This document shows positions 39,294-48,617 of a stretch of 64,000 nt of DNA, one piece after another; position 1 is the first letter of the stretch, and every line of letters begins with the position of its first letter. The position numbers and the translations under genes were made by a program. Under the pieces are notes generated by a model. The model made no database searches, had not been told where the DNA came from, and saw only the letters and a list, made by a program, of their open reading frames with translations. This stretch comes from Emiliania huxleyi CCMP1516 (Eukaryota > Haptophyta > Isochrysidales > Noelaerhabdaceae), in NCBI RefSeq assembly GCF_000372725.1, contig NW_005198244.1, positions 1,801,841 through 1,865,840 of the forward strand. Reading direction: 5' to 3'.

Positions 39294-39896
39294 ATGCTTC
39301 GACTGGCTAGCGCGCTGCTCCTATGCTTCCTCGCTCCCGCGTCATCGGCTCTGGCGCTGATGACATCTCGGCGCGCGCTCTTGCTGCGTGGTGGTGCTGC
39401 GGCCACCGAGATTGCGGAGCCTCCGCTGACAGAGGTGCGGCTCATCGAGGACGAGACGGAGCTGTCAGAGGTTTTCGAGGAGGCGGGCTCGCGCCTGGTG
39501 GTGGTTGACTACTTCGCGCACTGGTGCGGCCCGTGCAAGAAGCTCAGTCCCGTCCTCGAGGCGCTCGCGCGGAAGCATCGGCCGAGCGGCAGGCCGGGTG
39601 GCGGCGGCAAGCAGGGCGGCGTGCTCTTTGTCAAGGTGGACGTGGACCAGTCGCGCGAGCTGGCGCAGGAGCAGCAGGTGCGATCGATGCCGACGCTCCA
39701 CTTCTACCGCAACAGCGCCAAGGTGCACACCATCGTTGGCGCGGATGTCGCCGCGATCAAGGCATTTATCAAGCGGCAGACGCTGCACCCGCTGCTCCGC
39801 GCGCTGTCGGGCGGGCACGTCGCGGCGGTCGCGATCTCGGCCTACCTGGCCTGGACGTGGCGGCTGAGCCACCAGCCGCTAAATCTCGCCGCATGA
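39294..39896 (+). CDS. Secretory or plastid-targeted thioredoxin with C-terminal membrane anchor
   Basis: Intronless, 200 aa. A signal peptide (MLRLASALLLCFLAPASSALA) is followed by TSRRALLLRGGAA, the same LRGG motif as in the arsenic protein. The thioredoxin fold is about 45-165, with active site WCGPCKK, the cis-Pro loop RSMPTLHFY, and a Gly-rich 12-residue insertion (RPSGRPGGGGKQGG) before LFVKVDVDQ. Residues 170-190 (GGHVAAVAISAYLAWTW) look like a membrane span. It likely reduces protein disulfides in a plastid or ER compartment; targeting is inferred from the leader only. Confidence 0.9.
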   Translation: MLRLASALLLCFLAPASSALALMTSRRALLLRGGAAATEIAEPPLTEVRLIEDETELSEVFEEAGSRLVVVDYFAHWCGPCKKLSPVLEALARKHRPSGRPGGGGKQGGVLFVKVDVDQSRELAQEQQVRSMPTLHFYRNSAKVHTIVGADVAAIKAFIKRQTLHPLLRALSGGHVAAVAISAYLAWTWRLSHQPLNLAA

Positions 39897-39939
39897 GGGT
39901 GTCGCCGCTCCCGACGCCCGCCTGTGGCGTTCGTTTTCG

Positions 39940-40005
39940 TGGAAATAAATATAAAACGGACACCTCCATTGTGAGGTGGGGAAAAAGGAACAGGTCCCGC
40001 CCGTG
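39940..40005 (+). repeat. AAATAAAACGGACACC repeat copy downstream of thioredoxin
   Basis: AATATAAAACGGACACCTCC, a spacer, then AAAAAGGAACAGGTCCCGCC and CGTGCG. It may supply the 3' end-forming sequence of the thioredoxin mRNA. Confidence 0.7.
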
Positions 40006-40117
40006 CGATCTTTGTGCAGGGTTCTTTGTGGGTGTGGTCGGCGACTAGCGCAGCGCTCTTACAAAAACATTTGTGCATATGTGACATCCATTGTTAGATC
40101 TTTTAAACGAGCCCACG

Positions 40118-41908
40118 TCAAGCCCAGTGCGACTGCGCCCGTCTCGGCACAATTGCTGCCGCTCCGGTCGCGAAGCTCTCGTCGCCATCGCCGGTCGGGC
40201 GACCGGTCGGCGCGCCCGCGTGAGTTGGGTCGGCGCGGTCACTCCCCGCAGCAGCGGTCACCGGATCGCTCGCGGCGAAGCTCAGCGCGCGCTCGGCTAG
40301 GCAGTCGAGGATCGCATCGACCGTCGCATGCTCGGCGCATAGCTGCTCCATCGCCGCGGGGGTCAGCCTGAGAGCCCGCGCCGGCGCGTGCGCCTTCATG
40401 CCTGCCTCGCCTAACAGCGCGCCGAGCCTTGCCCGCTGCGCGGCCGCAAGCTGCGTGGCGGAATAGTAGTGTGTCAGCATCGCCGCGGCAGCGTCGGCTT
40501 GGATGTAGTCGAGCAAGATTTGCTTGTCGATGCGACCCGGCCGGATAAGCGCCGGATCCAGCGCCTCTGGGTGGTTGGTCGTCATCACGAGAATGCGCCC
40601 AGGCGTATCCACTACGCCGTCGAGTACGTTCAACAGCCCGGCGAGGTTGATTGGATCGTCGTTGAAGAGCGTCCTCAGCTCTGCCGCGCCGGACCTCTCG
40701 CTGACTGCCGAGGACCCGGGGGTGGGCCCGCTCGTCTCCCCCGGCGCACCTGCGGCTGCTGGTGCGGCCAGCGTCGCGTGGCGCTTCTGGACGATGCTGC
40801 TCGCGGCGTCGACGTCTTCGATCACAAAGATCACGTCACGGAACGTGAGTGAGACGGGCATGTCCTGCGCCACCACGCTCAGCCGCAGGTCGAACATGAT
40901 GTCCATCAGTTGCTGGTTGGTCGAGAGGCGCGAGAGCGGGATGTTGATGACGGAGCGCTGCGTGTGGTGCGCGAGCGCCTTGATGAGCGAGGTCTTCCCG
41001 GTGCCGGGCGGGCCGTGCAGCAGCAGGCCCAGCTTGTGCGGGTAGCCCGCTATCTCGTACTTGCCAGTCTGGCCCGAGAAGTCGTCCAGCAGGCCGAGCA
41101 GGGCGTCCTTTTCGGGCAAGAAGAGCGACTCGAAGGTCTTGTGGTCGGAGAGGCGGTACTTCTTGAAGCGGAAGCCGTTCGCCGCCTCGCTGCCGACGCC
41201 GCCGCGCCGGCCGGGCATCCCTTCGGGAGTGGTCAGCAAGGTGGTGCTGACGAGGTTGTACATATAGCGGGCGTCATCCCTCAGTCGAAGGAGCTCGGCC
41301 TTGTACCACTCCAGTGCACGGTCGATAAAGCCGTCAATCTTTGCCGGGCCGTCAACCTTGCACTGGAACTCATAGGTGAGGCGCTCGCGAGTCGCCTTGT
41401 CTCCCTCCTCGTTGTCGCCTCCGTCCTTGGTGGTCCGCTGCTGGAACCACAAGCCCTCCTCGATCTCGCTCCACGTGTTCTCGGGCGCCAGCCACGTGAG
41501 GCGAAATTTTGACAGCGGGTCGAAGCGGTCCACGGGACCGCTCCCGATGCTCATGTCCAGGACGGCGGTGAGGGCCACCTGTGCCTGCCGCTCAAAGCCG
41601 CGGCCCTTGTTGACTTCTGTGAGATACAGGGCGATTGCCTTCTGGAGCACGTTGTTCTTGTGCTCTCGGCCAGCCACGCTCGAGCCGACGCTGACACACG
41701 AAATCGTGCGCGTACAGTATCGGTCGTCGCGCCTGGCTCTAGCGTAGAGGTGCTCGAAGACTAGCCTAGCCATTCTGGCGGCATCGACGCAGAAGAACTT
41801 AATGATGATGGGAACGAGCAGGGCGATGGCGAGGTCAACGGCAAAGTGGCCGGTCCGTAGCGCGCTGATGAGCGAGAACTGAACGCCGGTCATGTCCGGG
41901 CCGTGCAT
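40118..41908 (-). CDS. BCS1-type AAA ATPase
   Basis: Intronless, about 596 aa from ATG 41908 (MHGPDMTGVQF). A membrane segment near residues 20-45 (DLAIALLVPIIIKFF) is followed by a BCS1-like N-terminal domain, then the AAA module: Walker A GPPGTGKTS, Walker B VIFVIEDVDA, and the sensor/arginine-finger segment NHPEALDPALIRPGRID. A GC-rich insertion (PAAAGAPGETSGPTPG) lies between Walker B and the LLNVLDGVVDTPGR block. BCS1 moves the Rieske protein across the inner mitochondrial membrane; paralogues act in other membranes. The diverged N-terminus and Ala-rich tail suggest a paralogue rather than BCS1 itself. Confidence 0.85.
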   Translation of the reverse strand: MHGPDMTGVQFSLISALRTGHFAVDLAIALLVPIIIKFFCVDAARMARLVFEHLYARARRDDRYCTRTISCVSVGSSVAGREHKNNVLQKAIALYLTEVNKGRGFERQAQVALTAVLDMSIGSGPVDRFDPLSKFRLTWLAPENTWSEIEEGLWFQQRTTKDGGDNEEGDKATRERLTYEFQCKVDGPAKIDGFIDRALEWYKAELLRLRDDARYMYNLVSTTLLTTPEGMPGRRGGVGSEAANGFRFKKYRLSDHKTFESLFLPEKDALLGLLDDFSGQTGKYEIAGYPHKLGLLLHGPPGTGKTSLIKALAHHTQRSVINIPLSRLSTNQQLMDIMFDLRLSVVAQDMPVSLTFRDVIFVIEDVDAASSIVQKRHATLAAPAAAGAPGETSGPTPGSSAVSERSGAAELRTLFNDDPINLAGLLNVLDGVVDTPGRILVMTTNHPEALDPALIRPGRIDKQILLDYIQADAAAAMLTHYYSATQLAAAQRARLGALLGEAGMKAHAPARALRLTPAAMEQLCAEHATVDAILDCLAERALSFAASDPVTAAAGSDRADPTHAGAPTGRPTGDGDESFATGAAAIVPRRAQSHWA

Positions 41909-42227
41909 GTGTTGGGTCGCGCCGCGTCTATAGGCACAGGACGCGGCCAGGACTGGCCACAACACGTCGGGACAGAACCAAAGACGACGAACTGCATAGT
42001 TGTGTGAACAGGGCTCGCACCTCAACACCTCTCATAGACCAGCGCACACCGCCACACGACGTATTTTCTTCTCAATAACAAGGTCTGTGAACCGACGCTG
42101 GACCATCGGAACAAGTAAGTGGCAACAAACCCCCAAAACACAACAAGTCTCAAGTGGTGTCCACAGCGGAACAGAATGTTCAACCCGAACTCACGTCGAG
42201 CCTTCGCTCGGACCACGGAGTGTATAC

Positions 42228-45200
42228 GTCGCTGCCCGGGGATTGATCTCCCACTCTTGTGTGTCATTACCCATTCACGCTCTCTCGTGTGTCATTACCC
42301 GATCCCAATTATCGGGGATTGGGTTCGTATCTTCATTCAACGACGTAGTCAACAAAGGGTGTGCGATCGCTTCTGCGTGCACTGCCCAGACTCGTCGCCT
42401 GGGACGGCGGCTGTGGACCCGCCTCCCGACCACGTGGTAGCGGCGGCCGTCTCGGGCCGCCGCGTCTCCATCATGGAGACGAATATTAATGAGCCCAACA
42501 CCACCCACTCCGCCGACAAAGTGCTTCTCGACCGATTCAACCAACCGATCAAGTACGAAGGCAACCCTGCTGCGCTCGCCGGATTGGCAGAGGACATAGT
42601 CGATGCCCTCAAGCGCCAACGCCTCTTCTATCCACTCTTCGCAAACCGCGCGGTCGCGAAGCCCGACGGCAAAATGCTAGTCGCCGACAAAGACTCCGCA
42701 CTATTCGTCAATGGCACCTATGATGATGGCGAGACGTATGGCTACGATAAGCCCTGCCCTCCGTCGGCCAAGCGCATTGCGACGTACACCGCGTACCGGA
42801 CCGCTCAGTTCACCGAGCTCGAGTCTGACGCGGCGCGCGCCGCATTCCAAGCCAGCACTCCAGCCTTCACATCCCGACAGCTCGATGCCGATGAGAGAAA
42901 AGAGACCATCGTGCAAGAGCACTTCGTGCTGATGGAGCTACAGCGGCTTGCGGACGTGATCAAACTCTGCTTCAAGGACTTCCCTACGCACTTCACGAGG
43001 TTCTTCAGGGACTGCGAGAACGACGGGATTGCCATCCTCCAGAAGCTTCCAACCGTCCAGTACACCGAGGAAGAGAGCGCGATCGCGATCAACGCCGCGT
43101 CGAACTTTATTCTCACTGGCGCGCCTCCGCTTCTCAACAATGACACGTTCGACGACTGGACAAGAGACTTCGAGAAGACGCAGCGGCGCGTCCCACCTGC
43201 TCTGCGCGTCATCGCCTCCGACACCGCCAAGATACAGAGGATCGACCATCTCTTCGTCACTCAACCCGACATCTCCAACGATTGGCGGACCCACATCAGG
43301 GTCGAGAGGTACATCAAGAAGGAGAGTGGCGAGGTCGTATCCTACGAGTGGTACGTCGAGCAGGCAGAGTCTTTCCTCCGCCGTCGAGCCGCCCAAGACG
43401 CGCTGCGTGACGGGCTTGCCAACAAGGTTGCCCTCGCTGCCGAGGCCTCCGACAAGGACCTGTCCAAGCAGATCGCCGCGATCGTCGACGCCAAGCTCGC
43501 CACCGACCCCAACAAGAACGGGACGTCCGAGCAGGCCAAGAAGAAGGCTGAGGCCGACGTCCGGCGGGCCGCGATCAACGCTTGCAAGGACGGCGAGGGA
43601 AAGTTCTTCACCTGGTGCTCGTTCATGAAGCTCTGCGTCTGTAAGGAGCTTGGCTTGAGCGACGGCAAGCACCACTTTGAGAGCGGCGAGTGCCCGCTCA
43701 ACAAGCCCGGCTGCGACCCTGCCAAGCTCGCTGAGGCCACCGAGCTGAGACGGCGACTCTTCGGCGGCAAAGGCAAGAACAAGGCCAAGAAGCAGAACGC
43801 TAACATGTGGGAGTCCGTCGACGCCTGCCAGTGCTGCGATGACGAGGCTCACGGCGACCTCGATGGTCGCGAGGCAGAGTTGGCGCGCGCGCAAGCTGAG
43901 ACTGCGGTGGACCCGAACCGCGCCCCCTCCGCTCCCGGCGGCGAGGCTGACGCCGAGCAGTTCACCCTCAGCGCCGATGGCAAGTCCGTCACCATCACCG
44001 ACACGTGCAACGTCGAGGACGACCGCTTCAAGGGGATCCTCGACGAGCTCCTCGCGGCGCACACGGCCGAGCCGAGCGGCGACGACGGTGGCGACGGCGG
44101 CGACGCGACGCCGACCCTCCAGTCCGCCAATGTCTTCTCCTTCGCCGATGGCAGCGCCCGTTGCGATGGCACCGACAGCACCGTCGCCGTCAGCGCCGCC
44201 GACGGCAACGCGTACGACAACCTCCTTGACATCGCCCAAGTGCTCGGCGCGGAGGTCCGGGCGCAAAACGACGACGTCCGCATGTTTGCGGCGTTTGCTG
44301 GCTTCTGCGGCGGCGCCGGTTTTGTCGCCGCCGCCCTCTTCCTCGCTTTCGCCGTCTGCACCGTCAATGTTTGGGCCGGACGCGCCGCCGAGCTCGCCGT
44401 CGCCGTCGGGTGGTCTGTCGTCGCCACGTACGGGCCCTGTGCAGTCGATCGCGGCATCGAGCTCGTCATCTTTGGCTTTCGCAAAGTGCCGACTTTCCGG
44501 GCCGCCGACGCCTTCTCCGTCATCAAGCGCTTCCCGTCCGAACATCAGGGCGAGACAGCCTTCGGCGCGGCGTCAGGCGGCACCAACGGCCACGCGCGCT
44601 CCGCCGATGACGCCAAGGCCTCCCGCACCGCACCCTCCGGGCGGGAACCTGCCGCGTGGCACCCCTCGTACTGGGCCGCCGACGAGTGGGTGCGGCCCGC
44701 CCCCGTCCAGACCAGACCGTGTAAGCTAGACGGAGACGGCAACGCCATCGACCCCAACTCGTACTATGCCAAGTTCAAGGCTGCCTTCGAAAGCGAGTGG
44801 GACATCGTCGACGAGGGCGAGGTCGACGACGTTCTCGCCATGCAGGTCGTCCGCAACGATAACGGGTCCGTCACCATCCACATGGAGAAGTACGTGGAGA
44901 AGGTGCTGGCGAAGTGGCTTCCAGGCGGTCCTCTCCCGCGCGTGCAGGACAACAGCCTGCCCTACTCGCGGCAGTTCCAGGCCCGCCTCGACGAGGCGCT
45001 CAAGCAGTCGACCACGTCGCCAGACTACCCCGAGCTCGTCAAGCCATTCCAACAGTGCCTTGGCCAGCTCATGTATGCCGCGTGTGGCGCGCGCCCGGAC
45101 ATCGCGTACCCGGTGTTCCGCCTGTGCAGCGCCATGTCGAGGCCCACGCCCGACCTCTTCGTCGAGCTGAATACCCTCCTCAGCTACCTCCACTATCATA

Positions 45201-45870
45201 AGTCCCTCGGCATCACGTACGACACCGGGCCGTCCGCACTGTCTGGATGCAGCGACGCGAACCTGTCTACGACCTTCGGCACATCGGGATGGTTCGTCAA
45301 GTGGCAGGGAGCTACGATCAATTGGGGGTCGAAAAAGCAGCCCTGCGTCGCCCTCTCGTCGTGCGAGGCTGAGATCATCTCGCTGTCCGAGGCGACGAAG
45401 GACATGGTCTACTTTCGCCGTCTGGTCTCCGACCTCGACCCCGGCGCCGTCGACGGTCCCTCGGAGGTCAGCACCGACAACAAGGGCGCGCGCGACGTCG
45501 CCTACAATCCCGAACACCACGGTCGCATGAAGCACGTCGAGCGGCGTCACTTCTTCGTGCGCGACATGGTGGAGAAGTTCGAGATTCGCGTCCCCTGGAT
45601 CGAGGGCGAAGGCAATGTGAGCGACTTCCTTACGAAGCCGCTCGCGAGCTCGACGCGGTTCTTCAAACTTCGCGACGAGATCATGAACGTGCGCGGCCAG
45701 ACCGCTCACGTCGTGTGCGGTGCCCGCTTTGCGTGAGCGGCCCCGCACCCACGAGATCCAATCTCGCATTGTGTCATTCACGCTTCGGGCAGCCGGGTTG
45801 CCGCTTTCGACCTCCCCTGGTCTCAATCGGGGGGGGGCGTCGCTGCCCGGGGATTGATCTCCCACTCTTC
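42228..45870 (+). mobile_element. Ty1/copia-type retroelement, incomplete
   Basis: A fossil. Left end with LTR-derived sequence (42242-42433, identical to 48160-48351); an internal region with one long frame (to 45736) encoding a gag-like part with a Cys/His-rich segment, a hydrophobic stretch, then the copia RT end and RNase H (ACGARPDIAYPVF, SCEAEIISLSEATKD, DFLTKPLA); a G-tract polypurine site at about 45830; and the start of a right LTR repeating CGTCGCTGCCCGGGGATTGA. Protease, integrase and most RT are not seen, so it is a non-autonomous derivative. The long frame suggests a fairly young copy. Confidence 0.85.
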
Positions 45871-46481
45871 GGCAACGCGATGGCGGCAAGCTCTTTGCGC
45901 GCCCGCCCTCGCCACGCCGAAGACCAACCGACGTCGGACCGCGGTGAGACCACGCCGCCCCCCGCGCCCGCCCGCGCCCGCAGCGTGAACACATACGCGC
46001 GTCCCTCACCGCACGGAAACATACGCGCCAGCCGCGCAGCAGCCTCACATGCAGCGCAGACCGCATGCCCGCGCCCTGGGCCGCCGACGACCCGGTCGGG
46101 CGGGCTGAGCGGCCGCCGCACACCACCAGGCAGGCGCACAACCACCCGCAGCGCGCCGCAGCCCGCCGCGCAGCCCTGCCAGCCAAGCCTGCACCTCCCA
46201 GCTGCACAAACAGGCGCACAACAGAGTACAGCACACAGCACACACGGCGGCGCGCGCGCAGCACACACAGACGCGCACGCGCATCCAACACGCACACGCG
46301 CACAGCACGCGCGCGTCGCACGCCAGCGCAGCGCTGCACACAGAGCACACTTGCCCACATCAGCAGCAGCCAGCCTGCCACAATCCTCATCTCACACACG
46401 CGCGCACACACTCCCCCCTACCGGCGCACGCATTGGGCGTCGCCGAGAGCTCCCAAAGCTGACTTGTGTGGCTGCTTCTCC
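45871..46481. other. GC-rich low-complexity region
   Basis: Dense CGCGCACACGC- and GCAGCACAC-type simple DNA. Long frames on both strands are compositional. It probably includes the remainder of the right LTR. No gene. Confidence 0.5.
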
Positions 46482-46815
46482 GGTGCGGCGTTCAAGCTCA
46501 TGGGGAGCGAGTGAGGCGAGAGCCCGGCGAGGTGGCGGGGCGCGTTTAGAGCAGGGGGCAAGCCGTGGCGGTCGAGGCCCGATAGAGGTGCCTCCCGCAG
46601 GCCTGCGTGAAGTCGGGACCCTGCCGCCCTGCCTATGATTCGTAGGAATACGCCTACGCGAGCAGCTGGGTAGCTGCCAGCTTGCGGCCGGAGCCCGCGG
46701 GACCAACAGCCTAGGGCTAGGGCCTAGGCAGGACTTGAGAGGTATGACCAAATGGTTTTGCACAATTCTATATATTCTTTCTGCCGCCGCCGCCGACCGC
46801 CCTCTCGAGGTTCTC
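46482..46815 (+). repeat. Inverted duplicate of the aquaporin gene tail
   Basis: 334 bp nearly identical, in opposite orientation, to 52774-53107. It carries the last codons of the aquaporin (GAAFKLMGSE and stop) and its downstream DNA. The copy stops at the assembly gap, so it may be a recent inverted duplication or a misassembly. Confidence 0.85.
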
Positions 46816-46915
46816 NNNNNNNNNNNNNNNNNNNNNNNNNNNNNNNNNNNNNNNNNNNNNNNNNNNNNNNNNNNNNNNNNNNNNNNNNNNNNNNNNNNNN
46901 NNNNNNNNNNNNNNN
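46816..46915. other. Assembly gap (100 N)
   Basis: Exactly 100 N, the conventional size for a gap of unknown length. Flanked on the left by the duplicated aquaporin tail. Confidence 1.
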
Positions 46916-47111
46916 GTAAAGAGAAAGATAGAAGAGTTGGAAGGAAGAGAAGGAAGGGAAGATGAGGGGGAGAAGGAATGAGTGGAGAGAAAAAGAGGGG
47001 TGGGAAGGGTAGAACGAGAAAAAAAGAGGGGCAGCGTAAAGAGCAAAAGGTCACTTGTAAGGAAGGTTGTGGTGCATGATTGGAAGCACAAGCAGCCACA
47101 CAACATCCCGC

Positions 47112-47450
47112 TTCATCTCGCCTCCTAGTCTCGCCTCATCTCGCCTCATCTCGCCTCACCTCGCTTCATCTCGCCTCACCTCGCTTCATCTCGCCTCACC
47201 TCGCCTCATCTCGCCTCACCTCGCCTCACACCCCGCCTCATCTCGCCTCACACCTCGCCTCATCTCGCCTCTCCTCGCCTCATCTCGCCTCACCTCGCCT
47301 CATCTCGCCGAGGTACACCTCGCCTCATCTCGCCTCATCTCGCCTCACCTCGCCTCATCTCGCCTCATCTCGCCTCATCTCGCCTCACCTCGCCTCATCG
47401 CCCCTCACCTCGCCTCACCTCGCCTCATCTCGCCTCATCTCGCCCCACAT
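47112..47450 (+). repeat. Minisatellite, unit CTCGCCTCAT/CTCGCCTCAC
   Basis: More than 30 units of a 10-bp motif, nearly pure on the sense strand. No gene context nearby. Confidence 0.95.
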
Positions 47451-47465
47451 TTTTTTCTTTTCTAG

Positions 47466-47680
47466 ACCACTCCGAGACCGACCCAAGACCGACCCGAGAC
47501 CCGAGATCGACCCGAGATCGACCCGAGATCGACCCGAGATCGACCCGAGATCGACCCGAGATCGACCCGAGATCGACCCGAGATCGACACGAGATCGACC
47601 CAAGATCGACCCGAGATCGACCCGAGATCGACCCGAGATCGACCCGAGATCGACCCGAGATCGACCCGAGATCGGCACGA
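47466..47680 (+). repeat. Minisatellite, unit GACCCGAGATC
   Basis: About 18 units of 11 bp. The CGAGATC core is the same as in several intronic arrays, though no host gene is seen here. Confidence 0.95.
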
Positions 47681-48159
47681 GCGATCAACCCAACAATGCC
47701 CCAGAGCCCCCTCCGGGGGGACCCCCCCTCACCCCGAGTGTCCGTGTCCTTCGCGAGTCACCGATGGGGAGCGGGGGGGGGTGCGAGATGCACAGGGGAG
47801 GCTGGGGAGGGGGGGGTCCACTCTGAAGACTGCCGACCGCGGGGGGGTTTTTGTCCCACAGGGTTTTTACCCTCCGCGTGAGGATCGGCGCGGCGAGGGG
47901 GTAGGTTCGAATTCGCCGCGCAACATTTCACCCCCACAGGACCCCGCCCACCCCCCCTCATGGTCCCACCTAGCACCCCAATGAGCTTTCGCACCCCCTC
48001 CTTGCGCAGTGTCCCCCACTATGTGTCGCCGTTTTCGGGGCACGCTATCCTGTGCAGTCAGGGCAAGTGGGGGCGGGGGGCACTCCCACCGACGTATGTA
48101 TCTGTGGTGACTGTCCCTAGTCTCGGAGGGGGGCTTGAAGCTAAGAATATTTTATTTTT
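47681..48159. other. Non-coding G/C-tract DNA
   Basis: Several C7-8 and G8-9 tracts; no gene or RNA recognised. Confidence 0.5.
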
Positions 48160-48520
48160 GATCTCCCACTCTTGTGTGTCATTACCCATTCACGCTCTCT
48201 CGTGTGTCATTACCCGATCCCAATTATCGGGGATTGGGTTCGTATCTTCATTCAACGACGTAGTCAACAAAGGGTGTGCGATCGCTTCTGCGTGCACTGC
48301 CCAGACTCGTCGCCTGGGACGGCGGCTGTGGACCCGCCTCCCGACCACGGTATAAGACCTTGCCTGAGTCTGTCGCTCTCACACACCCTCGCACTGTCGT
48401 CGTGTAGCGTCGTGGAGTCCGTGTGCGCGAGGTTCTTTTTGCGTTTTGTGTGTGTGTCTCTCTTTTATATCACCCCCTATTGCAATACTGATTACTGTGA
48501 AACAACGACGCGATTTTTTA
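48160..48520 (+). mobile_element. Solo or partial copia LTR
   Basis: A fossil. Its first 192 bases are identical to 42242-42433. It continues with a TATA-like GGTATAAGACC at 48350 and a CT-rich leader, as in an LTR promoter and R region. The right border is not certain. Confidence 0.75.
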
Positions 48521-48617
48521 CGATCTTCGTCACGAAAAGCATACACTGTCACCTCGAGAGATGCGCAAGAAGCTCTGTGTCGGATCATCACAATCTGAGG
48601 CGATGGTAGCCCCGTGG

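Noticed and set aside
44726-46411. 561-codon reverse frame over the copia RNase H region
   Set aside because: Antisense to a clear retroelement frame; Cys/Arg-rich low-complexity translation.
47080-47826. 248-codon frame with LASSRL and PEIDPRSTRD repeats
   Set aside because: Translation of two minisatellites; no start context or flanking gene.
47895-47925. GGTTCGAATTC resembling a tRNA T-loop
   Set aside because: No acceptor or anticodon arms could be paired upstream; it sits in G-tract DNA.
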